Position numbers and translations under genes: made by a program. Below the pieces are notes generated by a model. That model was not told the DNA's origin. It saw nothing but the letters and a program-made list of their open reading frames with translations, and searched no databases. A stretch of 35,666 nucleotides of DNA from Candidatus Dadabacteria bacterium (GTDB taxonomy: Bacteria > Desulfobacterota_D > UBA1144 > Nemesobacterales > Nemesobacteraceae), in NCBI GenBank assembly GCA_022826905.1, contig JAJDUA010000033.1, positions 1 to 35,666 on the forward strand, given 5' to 3'. Shown piece by piece: positions 23,331 to 35,398 of the stretch (position 1 is the stretch's first letter; every line of letters starts with the position of its first letter).

Positions 23331-24463
23331 AAAATTTCCCCCGCTCAAAGATTCTCTACGCCGTCGCCGCCGTAGTCGTCATCGCAGGATACTTCATCTT
23401 TTTCGGAGGAAAGGAAGGCAAGATAGAGTACGTAACGCAGAAGGTCGAGAGAGGAAACATAACTTCACTGGTAAGAGCCTCGGGAACCTTAAAACCGACT
23501 AAGGAAGCAAGAATATATTCGCAAATAAACGGAACAATAAAGGAAGTCCGCTCTGAGGTGAACGATGAGGTCAGAAAGGGCCAAGTACTGGCCCTCATGG
23601 AAGAACCAGATGGTCTTTCAGGAGACGTCGAATACTTCAAGGAGATACTTAAGAAGACTACAACCGACCTTGAGATTTCAACCAACTCGCACGAGGCAAA
23701 CAAGAGGCTTTACGAAAAAGAACTTATCTCCCGGGAGGAATTCAACATATCCCTCTCAGAGCACAGCGCGGCAGTTGCCGCCCGGGAAAAGGCCCAGGCC
23801 GATCTAGAGACGGCGCAGAGAAGGTTTGACGCGACGCGCATCACTTCCATGCTTGACGGCATGGTGCTTGAGAAGAACATAATAATCGGCGAACAGATAC
23901 ACCCGAACAAATCCGAACCCCTGTACGTACTCGCTGAAAACCCCCGAACTCTTCATCTGGTTTCAAACGTAAGCGAAGCCGACATAGGAAAGATAAAGAA
24001 GGGTCAGGACGCTCTTTTCAGGGTTGACGCCTTCCCCGGGAAGAATTTCAGCGCGAAAGTGGCACAGGTGGCAAACTCTCCGAGCATAAAAAATGACGTC
24101 GTTACCTATGACGTAACGTGCCTTGTGGAGAACCCGGAGCTAGAGCTTAAACCCGGGATGACCGCCGAAGTCAAAATAGTCATATCAACCAAAAAAGACA
24201 TACTTAAAATTCCCACCGCAGCGCTCCGCTTCATTCCCCCGAAATCCTCCGCCGCCACGGCCGAGGCGGGCGAAAACATCTGGGTCCTCAAGCAGGGAAA
24301 ACTCTCGCCAGTAGTAATAGAAACCGGGATAAGCGACGATTTCCACACAGAAATCGTAAACAGTTCGCTCTCTGAAGGAGATCCGATAGTGGTTGAGTAC
24401 ACGATTTCCGGCGGAAACAACAAAGGACCGGGCTTTGCGCTTCCCCAGCCGAAAAGATTCTGA
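23327..24463 (+). CDS. MacA/HlyD-type periplasmic adaptor protein
   Basis: 378 aa. One N-terminal membrane anchor (YAVAAVVVIAGYFIFFGG) then the membrane-fusion layout: ARIYSQINGTIKEVRSEVND (first half-lipoyl motif), a coiled-coil hairpin (about 100-170), second half-lipoyl (MLDGMVLEKNIIIGEQI), beta-barrel, and membrane-proximal domain. It links an inner-membrane transporter to the TolC-like channel. It starts in the TolC stop (ATGA) and its own stop overlaps the next ATG by one base (TGATG). It belongs with ABC systems of the MacAB type, judging by the following ATPase gene. Confidence 0.92.
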   Translation: MKNFPRSKILYAVAAVVVIAGYFIFFGGKEGKIEYVTQKVERGNITSLVRASGTLKPTKEARIYSQINGTIKEVRSEVNDEVRKGQVLALMEEPDGLSGDVEYFKEILKKTTTDLEISTNSHEANKRLYEKELISREEFNISLSEHSAAVAAREKAQADLETAQRRFDATRITSMLDGMVLEKNIIIGEQIHPNKSEPLYVLAENPRTLHLVSNVSEADIGKIKKGQDALFRVDAFPGKNFSAKVAQVANSPSIKNDVVTYDVTCLVENPELELKPGMTAEVKIVISTKKDILKIPTAALRFIPPKSSAATAEAGENIWVLKQGKLSPVVIETGISDDFHTEIVNSSLSEGDPIVVEYTISGGNNKGPGFALPQPKRF

Positions 24464-25158
24464 TGACACCGCCCGTAATCAAGCTAAAGAACATCGGCAA
24501 AACCTACTCGAGCGGAAAAGTCGAGGTAAAGGCCCTCCGCTCAATAAACCTTGAAATCGCACAGGGGGAATTCGTCGCCATTATGGGATCTTCGGGATCC
24601 GGCAAAAGCACTCTCATGAACATTCTCGGCTGCCTCGACACTCAAAGCCAAGGAAACTACGTGCTCGACGGGACCGACATAATGGAACTTGAGACGGATG
24701 AAAAGGCGGAGATAAGAAGCACGAAAATCGGTTTTGTCTTCCAGAGCTTCAATCTGTTGCCGCGGACGACGGCGCTTGAGAACGTGGAATTGCCACTTGT
24801 CTATTCCGGCATGCCGGGGGCCCAGAGAAAAAAGCTTGCCTCGGCCGCGCTCTCTCTCGTGGGACTCGCAGACAGAGCGGATCATCTTCCCAACCAGCTC
24901 TCGGGAGGACAGCAGCAGAGAGTGGCGATAGCCAGGGCGGTTGTAAACAATCCGAGGATGATACTCGCGGATGAACCGACCGGGAACCTAGATACGGCAA
25001 CAAGCTACGAAATAATGAGAATATTCAGGGACCTGAACGAACAGGGAAAAACGATAGTAATGATAACGCACGAAGAAGATATAGCCTCTCACTCGAAAAG
25101 AATAATAAGCCTGAAGGACGGAGAGATCATCGAAGACAGATCGAACGGCCCGATTTGA
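24463..25158 (+). CDS. MacB/LolD-type ABC transporter ATP-binding protein
   Basis: 231 aa, a stand-alone ATPase domain. Walker A GSSGSGKS (42-49), Q-loop Q94 in [10 protein letters not shown], signature LSGGQ (146-150), Walker B ILADE (167-171), H-loop H203. The [20 protein letters not shown] start and the SIN(L)[12 protein letters not shown] segment are typical of the MacB/LolD (FtsE-like) class. The permease expected directly downstream (an FtsX/MacB-type membrane protein of about 400 aa) is missing: the next 119 bases hold no gene, then amt begins on the opposite strand. The exporter is thus incomplete here. Confidence 0.93.
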   Translation: MTPPVIKLKNIGKTYSSGKVEVKALRSINLEIAQGEFVAIMGSSGSGKSTLMNILGCLDTQSQGNYVLDGTDIMELETDEKAEIRSTKIGFVFQSFNLLPRTTALENVELPLVYSGMPGAQRKKLASAALSLVGLADRADHLPNQLSGGQQQRVAIARAVVNNPRMILADEPTGNLDTATSYEIMRIFRDLNEQGKTIVMITHEEDIASHSKRIISLKDGEIIEDRSNGPI

Positions 25159-25277
25159 CTCTGTCGCCCCTCGCAAGCCGCGAAGCCGCAGCTTGGGGCA
25201 TCCGATTGAGAGCACAAGCGGGTTGTAACCTGCCTCTGGCCCGCGGTCCGGGCTGGAAGACTACTCTGACGCTTCAA

Positions 25278-26672
25278 TCAGTCCTCTTCCGGCATCATTA
25301 CGAATTCTGGATAGGCCTCAATGCCCAGCTCACCCACGTCTTGGCCGATGGCCTCGACATCCTCTGAGACCCGCAATCCCAAGGTCCGATCGATCAGAAA
25401 CCACAACAGCATCGAAAGCCCGAACACAAACACTCCGATGGCCAAAATGCCGATGATCTGAGCAAAAAGGCTTCCACCAGCAGCGATGCAGACCGCCAAC
25501 GTCCCCCAGATGCCGGTGCAGAGATGAACAGGGACAGCACCCACGACGTCATCTACCTTTATCATTTCAAAACCCTTCATGGACAACAGGCAAACCATGC
25601 CCCCGATCGCCCCGATCACTACTGCCCAGAGATGCTGGACGATATCCGGCGCCGCCGTGATCGCGACTAGACCAGCCAGAGCGCCATTGAGTCCGGCGAA
25701 CAGGTCGACACGGCCCAGTACGGGGCGGGATAGAGTCAGAGCCGCCAAAACCCCAGCCGCCGCGGCCAGGTTGGTATTTGAGAAGATATTGCTCACCGCC
25801 ACGGCATCGAATGCGCCGCTGAGGGCAAGCTGCGAACCGCCGTTGAAGCCGAACCAGCCCAGCCAGAGTATAAAGACGCCGAGAGTGACGACCGGAACAT
25901 TGGATGGAGGGGTCGCCTTGACACTGCCATCAGCCCGGAACTTGCCCGAACGCGGCCCAAGCATGATAGCCCCGGCAAGTGCCGCCCAGCCTCCCGTGGA
26001 GTGGACTACTGTGGAACCGGCGAAGTCCTTGAACCCTAACTCGGCCAACCAGCCTCCACCCCAAGTCCACGCGCCAACAATCGGGTAGATGACCGAGGTC
26101 AACACGACGATAAAAACGAAAAAAGACCACAACTTCACGCGCTCGGCCAGAGCGCCCGAGACAATCGAAGCCGTGGTCGCCACAAACACCATTTGGAAGA
26201 ACCAGTACGACATCGCCGAGTAACCGCTTTCGACTACAGCCGCGGTGGCTGCTTCCTCGCCGCCCAGCAGTGCCACTTCATCGGCGGTCGTGCCGTACAG
26301 GAGTTCCAGCGAACCAAACCAGCCGCCCGGCTCGACGCCGACATACATGATGTTAAAGCCGATCAGGTAGTATGCCAGTCCGGCAATGGAGTAGAGACCA
26401 ATGTTCTTCAAGCAAATGACCGAAGCGTTCTTCGTCCGTACCGAACCCGCCTCGAGCATTGTGAAGCCCGCTGCCATCCACATCACGAGGGCGCCCCACA
26501 CAAGGAACCCGAACGTGTTGAAGACGAACTGTGCCTCGCCCTCGATGGCGGCCCATGCAGGCACGGGCGACAAGACACAAGCCATTAGTATCGCGACAAT
26601 GCCGAATCTAGTCACAACCCAAGCGGCAGAACTCCGACAGCCCTTAAATAACCGAAAGTTATGGATAATCAT
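25278..26672 (-). CDS. amt: Ammonium transporter (Amt family)
   Basis: 464 aa. A cleavable N-terminal signal (AWAA near residue 41) is followed by about eleven membrane segments. The twin pore histidines are present: H224 in STVVHSTGGWAAL and H383 in GAVPVHLCTGIWG, with AAGFTMLEAG and NTNLAAAAGVLAAL. Imports ammonium/ammonia across the inner membrane. AAGGAGG lies 11 bases before the ATG. No glnK gene is next to it, unlike many bacterial amt genes. Its GC-rich third positions and codon choices differ clearly from the operons on both sides, so it was probably acquired; it sits where the exporter permease would be. Confidence 0.95.
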   Translation of the reverse strand: MIIHNFRLFKGCRSSAAWVVTRFGIVAILMACVLSPVPAWAAIEGEAQFVFNTFGFLVWGALVMWMAAGFTMLEAGSVRTKNASVICLKNIGLYSIAGLAYYLIGFNIMYVGVEPGGWFGSLELLYGTTADEVALLGGEEAATAAVVESGYSAMSYWFFQMVFVATTASIVSGALAERVKLWSFFVFIVVLTSVIYPIVGAWTWGGGWLAELGFKDFAGSTVVHSTGGWAALAGAIMLGPRSGKFRADGSVKATPPSNVPVVTLGVFILWLGWFGFNGGSQLALSGAFDAVAVSNIFSNTNLAAAAGVLAALTLSRPVLGRVDLFAGLNGALAGLVAITAAPDIVQHLWAVVIGAIGGMVCLLSMKGFEMIKVDDVVGAVPVHLCTGIWGTLAVCIAAGGSLFAQIIGILAIGVFVFGLSMLLWFLIDRTLGLRVSEDVEAIGQDVGELGIEAYPEFVMMPEED

Positions 26673-28430
<1,758 letters not shown>

Positions 28431-28432
28431 TA

Positions 28433-29857
28433 ATGGCAGGAAGAACTCTTTTTGACAAAATCTGGGAATCGCACCTCGTTCACGAAGAAGAAGGCAAACC
28501 GTCCCTTCTCTACATAGATCTTCACCTCGTTCACGAAGTTACCTCTCCCCAGGCGTTTGAAGGGCTGAGAATTACGGGACGAGAAGTAAGAAGGCCCGAC
28601 CTTACTTTCGCCACTATGGACCATAACGTTCCGACCACAGACCGCAGCGGACCCATTTCGGATCCTATATCCGCAAAACAGATAGAAGCCCTGAGGCAAA
28701 ACTGCAAGGATTTCGGAATAACGCTCTTCGGAATAAAAATAAACAACCACTCTCAGGGCATAGTGCACGTTATTGGCCCCGAACTAGGCCTCACAAAACC
28801 CGGGATGACCATAGTGTGCGGAGACAGCCATACTTCCACCCATGGAGCGTTCGGAGCGCTCGCCTTCGGCATAGGAACAAGCGAAGTGGAGCATGTTCTG
28901 GCGACGCAGTGCCTAAGACAGAACCGTCCGAAGGTGTTTGAAATAAGGGTCGAGGGCGAACGCCAGTACGGGGTTACGGCAAAAGACATAATCCTAGGCA
29001 TAATCGGACATATAGGTACCGCGGGGGCCACGGGTACCGTGGTTGAATACCGCGGGGAAGCTATAGAGGCGCTCTCCATGGAAGAGAGGATGACGGTCTG
29101 CAACATGTCGATAGAGGGAGGGGCAAGGGCCGGAATGATAGCCCCTGACCAAAAGACCTTCGAGTACGTCAAGGGCCGACAGTACGCACCGAAAGACCTC
29201 AACTATGCAAAAGCCCTTGAGCACTGGAAGACGCTTCACACGGACCCTGACGCCATTTTCGACAAATCAGTAACTCTTGACGCCTGCAAGATAGCTCCGC
29301 AGGTAAGCTGGGGAACCAACCCGGGAATGGTTACGGACGTAACTTCAAAAGTGCCCGACCCGGGGGACTGCGAAGACCCGGACGAGAGAAAATCAATTGA
29401 GCAGGCCCTTGAATACATGGACTTAAAAGCAAACACTCCTATAACGGACATAAGCGTTGACAGGGTGTTCATAGGTTCCTGCACGAATTCCAGAATGGAA
29501 GATCTTCTGGCGGTCGCGAGGCTCGTAAAGGGAAGGAAGGTCGCCGACGGTGTAAACGCCATGGTGGTTCCGGGCTCCCAGATCGTAAAGAGGAAAGCAG
29601 AGGAGATGGATCTTCACAGGGTGTTTACCGAGGCGGGATTTGAGTGGCGCGAGTCCGGATGCAGCATGTGTCTTGGAATGAACCCCGACATACTGGCTCC
29701 GGGGGAGAGATGCGCGAGTACATCTAACAGAAATTTCGAAGGTCGCCAGGGAAAAGGAGGCAGGACTCATCTTGTAAGCCCCATAATGGCGGCCGCGGCA
29801 GCACTTACCGGACACTTCGTGGACGTCAGGGACTGGGAGATAGGAAAGGGGATCTGA
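28433..29857 (+). CDS. leuC: 3-isopropylmalate dehydratase large subunit
   Basis: 474 aa from the ATG at 28433 (a start five codons earlier would overlap eno). With LeuD it isomerises 2- to 3-isopropylmalate in leucine synthesis. The [4Fe-4S] cysteines match the family: C350 in [13 protein letters not shown], and C410 and C413 in [11 protein letters not shown]. Opening [16 protein letters not shown] is the bacterial LeuC type. The protein is followed 3 bases later by leuD. The small and large subunits are separate genes, as usual in bacteria. Confidence 0.96.
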   Translation: MAGRTLFDKIWESHLVHEEEGKPSLLYIDLHLVHEVTSPQAFEGLRITGREVRRPDLTFATMDHNVPTTDRSGPISDPISAKQIEALRQNCKDFGITLFGIKINNHSQGIVHVIGPELGLTKPGMTIVCGDSHTSTHGAFGALAFGIGTSEVEHVLATQCLRQNRPKVFEIRVEGERQYGVTAKDIILGIIGHIGTAGATGTVVEYRGEAIEALSMEERMTVCNMSIEGGARAGMIAPDQKTFEYVKGRQYAPKDLNYAKALEHWKTLHTDPDAIFDKSVTLDACKIAPQVSWGTNPGMVTDVTSKVPDPGDCEDPDERKSIEQALEYMDLKANTPITDISVDRVFIGSCTNSRMEDLLAVARLVKGRKVADGVNAMVVPGSQIVKRKAEEMDLHRVFTEAGFEWRESGCSMCLGMNPDILAPGERCASTSNRNFEGRQGKGGRTHLVSPIMAAAAALTGHFVDVRDWEIGKGI

Positions 29858-29860
29858 GAC

Positions 29861-30487
29861 ATGGAAAAACTTAAGAGAATAGCGGGAAAAGTGGCGGCTC
29901 TTGACAGGATGAACGTCGACACCGATCAGATAATCCCCAAGCAGTTTTTAAAACGCATCGAGAGAACGGGGTTCGGCGAATTCCTATTCTTTGACTGGAA
30001 ATATAACGACGACGGAACCCTGAACGAGGATTTCGAGCTTAACAGGACCAGATACGCGGGAGCGTGCGTACTGCTTACCCGGGATAATTTCGGAAGCGGA
30101 AGTTCCAGGGAGCACGCCCCCTGGGCCATAAGGGAAGCAGGATTTCGCGTAATTCTGGCCCCTTCCTTCGCCGACATTTTCTACAACAACTGTTTTAAGA
30201 ATTCGATACTTCCGATAGTTATCTCTAAGGACAGAACGGATGAGCTTTTCCGTCTTGTGCGGGAAAACGAAGGTTACTCCCTTGAGGTGGACCTAGCTGA
30301 AAAATCCGTAAGTGGGAAAGGAGTGGAATTTTCATTCGAGATAGACGATTTTAAAAGAAAAGTGCTTCTTGAAGGGCTTGACGACATATCGCAGACCCTT
30401 GAGCTTGTGGACAGCATAGAGAAGTATGAAAAACTTTTTACGGACGAAAGGCAGTGGGTTGTTCCCGACGAGCGCGAAAAACCCTGA
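29861..30487 (+). CDS. leuD: 3-isopropylmalate dehydratase small subunit
   Basis: 208 aa, typical of the bacterial LeuD (about 200). Swivel domain of the aconitase superfamily: DRMNVDTDQIIPKQFLKRIE near the start, FGSGSSREHAPWAI (the substrate-loop GSSREHAPWAI signature), and NCFKNSILPI. It completes the heterodimer with LeuC. It is the last gene of the plus-strand run; its stop is 9 bases from the convergent DUF2905 gene, and no clear terminator is seen in that gap. Confidence 0.96.
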   Translation: MEKLKRIAGKVAALDRMNVDTDQIIPKQFLKRIERTGFGEFLFFDWKYNDDGTLNEDFELNRTRYAGACVLLTRDNFGSGSSREHAPWAIREAGFRVILAPSFADIFYNNCFKNSILPIVISKDRTDELFRLVRENEGYSLEVDLAEKSVSGKGVEFSFEIDDFKRKVLLEGLDDISQTLELVDSIEKYEKLFTDERQWVVPDEREKP

Positions 30488-30496
30488 TCCCCGTTT

Positions 30497-30718
30497 TTAT
30501 TTCCTTAAGAAAATATTGCCGAGAATAGTGAGCAGGATGCTCAGCACTATGCAGGTTGCAATTGGGAAATAGAAACTGAAGTTCTCTTTTTCAATTTTGA
30601 TATCTCCAGGAAGTTTCCCGAGGAAGCCGAGTTTCGCCGCGTAGGACAGCAGTACGCCGAGCACTATGAGCGCCGCACCCAGAATGATCAGAATTCTCGC
30701 TGCTTCAGTAATGTTCAT
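30497..30718 (-). CDS. DUF2905 small membrane protein
   Basis: 73 aa from the ATG at 30718, with GAGG about 11 bases upstream; the frame extends further but without protein-like sequence. Two membrane helices (LIILGAALIVLGVLLSYA and FYFPIATCIVLSILLTILGN) flank LGKLPGDIKIEKENFSFYFP, the recognisable DUF2905 core. Function unknown; the family is widespread and often sits near unrelated housekeeping genes. Last gene of the minus-strand run with the SWIM and SNF2 genes, 61 bases downstream of the SWIM gene. Confidence 0.88.
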   Translation of the reverse strand: MNITEAARILIILGAALIVLGVLLSYAAKLGFLGKLPGDIKIEKENFSFYFPIATCIVLSILLTILGNIFLRK

Positions 30719-30779
30719 AAAAACGTTAACCTCGTAGAGACAACCGGCAGACCACGGGCCCGGATGTACGCGCGAGACG

Positions 30780-31805
30780 TTACGTAAGACCGAGCTTTCT
30801 CCGCGCTTCTGACTTTTTAAGCCCGGCGGCTTTTTCAAGAGCCCGAATTGATTTTCTCCTCAGATCAAGCCTTCCACCCCTGCTCTCCCAGAGCCTCACT
30901 GAGCCAGTGCTGACTCCGATCAGCCGCGCAAACTGCGTTATATTAAGACCGAGACGCCCGCGAAGCTTCGCAACATCCTCTCCCCTGAAAACAGACGGTT
31001 CCGCCCGCATGGGGCGGGTTCGGGCAGGTTCCGCCGGTTCCTCGCTCTTTTTCTCCCGCGCGGGCCGGATTGTTCTGTCGGTTCTCCCACCTGGATTCTC
31101 TCCCTCGCCGCTGTCCATATCAACCCCGAACACATCGCCTACATCGTCGCTTATACGTCTGCGCCCTCCCCGCCTGCCGGGTATGGGGATATCCGCGCCT
31201 ACCATATCCTCGTGGTTTACGCCCCGAAGCCTGAAAAGCAGTTCAGGCTGCCTGTCAAGCGTGGTCCCCACACCGTAGAGCACCGCGGAGAGGTGTTTGC
31301 AGAGTGACGACCAGTCAGGACAGTCGCACTCAAGCTCTATTTCCCCGGGACGCGGAAACAGTCCGTCTTCGGGGTGCGTGACAACACCCATGACATTATC
31401 GGACAGTTTTCCCTGAAGCAGCTCCAGGACCGACCCTACCTGCCCCATGCACCGTTTTTTTATGGCATCCCAGCGCCGGGCAGGCAGCCGGGCAATTGAC
31501 ACGTTGACTGTGTACAGATCCGAACCGCTTACAATGGCCCTTATCTCGCCTTCACTTATTTCCATATTAAGTACCAGACCATTTCGCAGGTAGCTTTTCC
31601 CCCTGGGCAGACGGTTTGAGTAATCGCTGAATTTCTCCAGATGCTTGCACCACGCCTGACCCCAGAACGTTTTGGCAATCTTCCTGCCTTCAATTTCAAC
31701 AGGATGGAGTTCAATACCCTGTTTGCGCAGCTCCGCAGTGTCTCTGCGGGCCTTGGCTCGCCGCGCGGAAACAGAAGCCTGAGGTCTCCAGGAACGATAA
31801 CCCAT
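30780..31805 (-). CDS. SWIM zinc-finger protein with C-terminal helix-turn-helix
   Basis: 341 aa. SWIM finger C160-x-C162-x6-C169-x-H171 (ECDCPDWSSLCKHLSAV), preceded by the usual N-terminal region of bacterial SWIM proteins (TFWGQAWCKHLEKFSDYSNR). After a charged, Arg-rich linker (about 205-272) comes a helix-turn-helix (about 276-330: VAKLRGRLGLNITQFARLIG, SVRLWES) with a basic tail. GAGGAGGAG precedes the ATG. It begins 17 bases after the SNF2 helicase stop. The SWIM/SNF2 pair is a known bacterial arrangement (for example B. subtilis ywqB/ywqA); the added DNA-binding domain may guide the pair to DNA, which is inference. Confidence 0.88.
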   Translation of the reverse strand: MGYRSWRPQASVSARRAKARRDTAELRKQGIELHPVEIEGRKIAKTFWGQAWCKHLEKFSDYSNRLPRGKSYLRNGLVLNMEISEGEIRAIVSGSDLYTVNVSIARLPARRWDAIKKRCMGQVGSVLELLQGKLSDNVMGVVTHPEDGLFPRPGEIELECDCPDWSSLCKHLSAVLYGVGTTLDRQPELLFRLRGVNHEDMVGADIPIPGRRGGRRRISDDVGDVFGVDMDSGEGENPGGRTDRTIRPAREKKSEEPAEPARTRPMRAEPSVFRGEDVAKLRGRLGLNITQFARLIGVSTGSVRLWESRGGRLDLRRKSIRALEKAAGLKKSEARRKLGLT

Positions 31806-31822
31806 ACCGAGTACTCCTCCTC

Positions 31823-34513
31823 TTAAGTAAGCACCTTGGCAACGTCAAGACTGACAATGTCTATCAGCTCATCATTGCTCATTTCTGTTAAAATCGCTTC
31901 GCCGCCGCCCTTTAGTATATCATCGGACAGTGCGCTTTTTTCTGTTATCATCCGGTCTATCTTGTCTTCTATAGTACCTTGGCAGACCATTTTATGCACA
32001 AGAACATTACGCTTCTGGCCTATGCGAAAAGCGCGGTCGGTAGCCTGATTCTCAACCGCCGGATTCCACCAGCGGTCAAAATGAATCACGTGAGACGCCT
32101 GGGTAAGATTAAGTCCGACGCCTCCGGCTTTTATGGAAAGTATGAAAAAAGGCGGGCCGTCTTCCCGCTGAAATTGCTCAACTCTTTGTTTTCTACGTGC
32201 TACTGCGGTGGCGCCGTGGAGAACCAGTCCGGGGTGTCCGAAACATCCAGTGAGAAACCGAGCAAGAGGCTTTGTCATTTCGCGAAACTGCGTAAACACC
32301 AGAACCTTTTCCTGTCGCGAAGCGATCTCCTCGCATATCTCGCCCAGCCGGGAGAACTTGCCGCTGTCCCCTGCGGTGTAACTCCCGTCGCCAAGCCACT
32401 GGGAAGGGTGGTTGCATATCTGCTTGAAGCGTGTTATGTAGGAGAGCACGATCCCTCTTCTCTTTATGCCTTCTGTCTCCGGCCCGAGAGCCGTCTTTAA
32501 CTCGTCCACGGAATTTGCGTAGAGGGCCGCCTGTTTTTTGCTGAGGCCGCAATACGCGTAGACCTCAGTTTTGTCGGGCAGATCGGCAATAATGGTTTTG
32601 TCGGTTTTCAGGCGGCGCAGAATATACGGTCTCACAAGATTTCTAAGCGGCGCATAACGGTCCTTGTCGCTTCCATCCAGTGATTTCACAAACGCCTGAA
32701 AGCGTTTAGCCGAGCCCAGCAGACCCGGACAGATAAAATCAAACAGCGACCACAGATCCGTAAGCCTGTTCTCCACCGGGGTGCCGGTAAGGGCTATCCT
32801 GGATTCGGCCTTAATCTTTTTTGCGGCCCTGCTCTGCCGCGTGCCGGGATTTTTAATGGCCTGAGCCTCGTCAATAACGGCAAGCTGCCACTGCTCCCCG
32901 AGCAGCCAGTCGTGACGAGACAGCATGCCGTAGGTGGTGATAACCAGATCCCTGCCGGCAAGACAGTTGTCCTCCCGCCCCGCCTCCCACCCTCCGTTTC
33001 CAAGAGAATAAGACGGATGAACGAGGAGATAGCTTATTGACGGAGCGAACCTGTCAAGCTCGCTCTTCCAGTTGTTAAGCAGCGACGCTGGCAGCACCAG
33101 CAGGGATGGTTTGCGGATTCCATGTTCTTTAAGGGCGAGGAGCAGCGCTATAACCTGAATGGTCTTCCCAAGCCCCATGTCGTCAGCAAGACAGGCCCCC
33201 AGTTTCAGCTGCGAGAGATACCAGAGCCATCCAAGCCCCTTTTCCTGATAGGGACGAAGAGTCGCGTTAAGCCTGTCACCCACAAGCTCAAGTACCCGCG
33301 TACCGGGGTTGCCGAGGTTGTCAAGAACCTTGCGAAGACCCCTGCCCGCCTGCACAGAAGACCACTCTTTTTGCGCGCCTCCCCCGCCAACAGCCGAGAG
33401 GTCCGCAGGTGACCCCGCAAGCAGCCGCATACCTTCGATAAACGAAATTCCACCCTCGGCAACACCGCTCTCGACTTTTTTCCAGTGCTCAAGGGTCTCG
33501 TTCAGTTTTTCTCCGTCAACTTCCACCCACTGCCCCCTGAACATGACAAGCCCTTCGCTCGATGCCGTAAGTTCCTCCCACTCCTCCCGGCTTAAGGTAG
33601 CGCCGCCGAGAGTCAGCGTAATGTCAAAATCAAGCATGGCATCGGCGGTGAATTTTCTCTGGTCCGAGCTGCCTATTCTCACCGTAACTTGAGGACGGCT
33701 GCGTTTTTTCCACCAGTCCGGCAACCTGATCGAAAGACCGGCCTTTTCATAAACCGGAAGATCCCTTATAAACTGACAGGCATCCGAAGGAGTCCAGGCC
33801 ATCGGATAATAGATATCTCCCGACTCAAGCAGTTCCCTGACCAGGGAACTGCTTTCCGAAGCGAGATAAACGGGCGAGAGCAGATTGATCAGTTCCTCCT
33901 TGCGATTGTCCCCGGAGTATTGGCGCAGGGCTTCGCCCAGGGGCTTGTGCCTTACCTCTCCCCGGTCAGAAAGACGGGTAGTGTAGGTCGCCATAAAGGC
34001 GAATGGATAATCCTCATCTTTCTTGTTTTCCGCCAGATGAAAGCAGACCCGGCCCACCTGATGCCAGAGAGGGGCGTGTTTTCTGAGAAATTCCGCAAAA
34101 CCGCTTCCGGTTCTGTTGACCGATTCACAGAGCCAGAAATCAAGTGTCTCCCACGCATGCTCGAAAACCGCTGAGCAAAGATACTCCGCCCCCTTCATGG
34201 GCGGCGCGCTCTGGAGCAGACGGTCGAGCTCCGGGGACTGCGAAAATTCAACAGGCTGCATGGAACGAGGGGAAGATGTTGAAAGGTTGCATCGGGCAGT
34301 CAGATAAATACACGCAAACTCCCCCCAGAACCGAAAGACTGAAGGAAATTCCGCAGTGTTCCTGCGGGTGGCCAGAACAAACAATCCGTCTCCGATGCCT
34401 TTTTCAAAGGCTTTGCCGATAACAGAAGGCACCTGCAATACGGACGATGCATCCTCTGAGGACTTGTAGCAATGCAGGCGCCCATGCGGAGTTATACCAA
34501 GCTCTATTGTCAT
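31823..34513 (-). CDS. SNF2-family DEAD-box helicase (bacterial HelZ/YwqA type)
   Basis: 896 aa from the ATG at 34513, preferred over one 12 codons upstream because a ribosome-site-like AGGA precedes it. The first ~400 residues are the SNF2-associated region of bacterial members. The core has LRPYQEKGLGWLWYL, Walker A DMGLGKT (445-451), DEAQ (548-551), LTGTPVENRLTDLWSLFDF, and the C-terminal lobe with VFTQFREM, LSIKAGGVGLNLTQASHVIH and DRAFRIGQKRNVLVHK. Such proteins are DNA-dependent ATPases of uncertain role in bacteria. It heads an operon with the SWIM protein. Confidence 0.93.
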   Translation of the reverse strand: MTIELGITPHGRLHCYKSSEDASSVLQVPSVIGKAFEKGIGDGLFVLATRRNTAEFPSVFRFWGEFACIYLTARCNLSTSSPRSMQPVEFSQSPELDRLLQSAPPMKGAEYLCSAVFEHAWETLDFWLCESVNRTGSGFAEFLRKHAPLWHQVGRVCFHLAENKKDEDYPFAFMATYTTRLSDRGEVRHKPLGEALRQYSGDNRKEELINLLSPVYLASESSSLVRELLESGDIYYPMAWTPSDACQFIRDLPVYEKAGLSIRLPDWWKKRSRPQVTVRIGSSDQRKFTADAMLDFDITLTLGGATLSREEWEELTASSEGLVMFRGQWVEVDGEKLNETLEHWKKVESGVAEGGISFIEGMRLLAGSPADLSAVGGGGAQKEWSSVQAGRGLRKVLDNLGNPGTRVLELVGDRLNATLRPYQEKGLGWLWYLSQLKLGACLADDMGLGKTIQVIALLLALKEHGIRKPSLLVLPASLLNNWKSELDRFAPSISYLLVHPSYSLGNGGWEAGREDNCLAGRDLVITTYGMLSRHDWLLGEQWQLAVIDEAQAIKNPGTRQSRAAKKIKAESRIALTGTPVENRLTDLWSLFDFICPGLLGSAKRFQAFVKSLDGSDKDRYAPLRNLVRPYILRRLKTDKTIIADLPDKTEVYAYCGLSKKQAALYANSVDELKTALGPETEGIKRRGIVLSYITRFKQICNHPSQWLGDGSYTAGDSGKFSRLGEICEEIASRQEKVLVFTQFREMTKPLARFLTGCFGHPGLVLHGATAVARRKQRVEQFQREDGPPFFILSIKAGGVGLNLTQASHVIHFDRWWNPAVENQATDRAFRIGQKRNVLVHKMVCQGTIEDKIDRMITEKSALSDDILKGGGEAILTEMSNDELIDIVSLDVAKVLT

Positions 34514-35398
34514 CTTACTGCTGATCCTGCGACTCTCCAGCAAAGGCATTCTGGACTGCTTGATTGCTGATACCAGAACTCCGGAAAGACATAGCCCAAT
34601 GTCCTCTCCGGTGTTTTGCAGACAAAATCACTGTCTGAGAAACCAGAAAATAAATACCAAGAAATCCTCTCCATACACATGTCAAAATTGACAATCAACC
34701 CATAAAGAACTTGATTCTCTACATCTATGTCGACTGGTAATCAAAAAAAGCTCTGTAAGAGTCAATGACTTTCTGGCACGCCATGCAGTGTTTACCGTTA
34801 ACGAACTGGATCGTTTTCTATCCGATCAAGGGTCGGGCAACAGGAACACTCGCAAATCCCTACTCTCCTACCACCGCAGACAGAGTCACATACACCGTAT
34901 ACGCCGCGGACTGTATGCATCTGTTCACAGGGAGCAGATGCATCATTCGTACCAGTCAGTCCATATCTCGTAGCCGCCAAATTAACCAAGGATTCAGTAT
35001 TGGCATACCACACGGCTCTGGAATTCCACGGAAGAGCCTATTCAGTCCATTGGAGAATAGTATACATTTCAGAAAGAAAATCACTCCCTGTGGCATTTGC
35101 GCTTATATGATTTTCAGGGTCCAGGTTTCCGGAACCGGAGCAACGGCGAGACATATTCCGGCATTCAGACGGCCATACTGCCGATTCAAGCATATTCCGC
35201 CTCCGATTCACCAGTCCCGACCAGCCAGCGGACGCAACTATCCCTTCGGAATTCATTGCTGTTTTACTGAATCAATACAGAAAACGCTACACTAAACACA
35301 GGGAATCCATGGAGCAGTCAAGCTTGGTTATCTTGTCGGCTACTCAATCGGGAAGCATAAAATCGGGCTCTTTATTCAGAAGACTCTTTTTACTGTCT
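34514..35398. other. 885-base stretch with no supportable gene
   Basis: The left part is the upstream region of the SNF2 helicase gene. The rest has open frames, the longest a 176-codon plus-strand frame (34765-35295), but none has a ribosome site, recognisable motif or protein-like composition. A minus-strand frame near 34800-34740 reads KTIQFVNGKHCMACQKVIDS and onward before a stop, but stops interrupt it upstream; it could be the remnant of a decayed gene. Nothing firmer can be said. Confidence 0.5.

Noticed and set aside
25579-26088. Plus-strand frame of 169 codons inside amt
   Set aside because: GC-rich third positions of amt keep the antisense frame open; the sense strand encodes clear membrane segments and pore histidines.
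34765-35295. Plus-strand frame of 176 codons as a gene
   Set aside because: No ribosome site, no recognisable motif and an odd composition rich in Ser, Arg, Cys and Ile without domain-like order.
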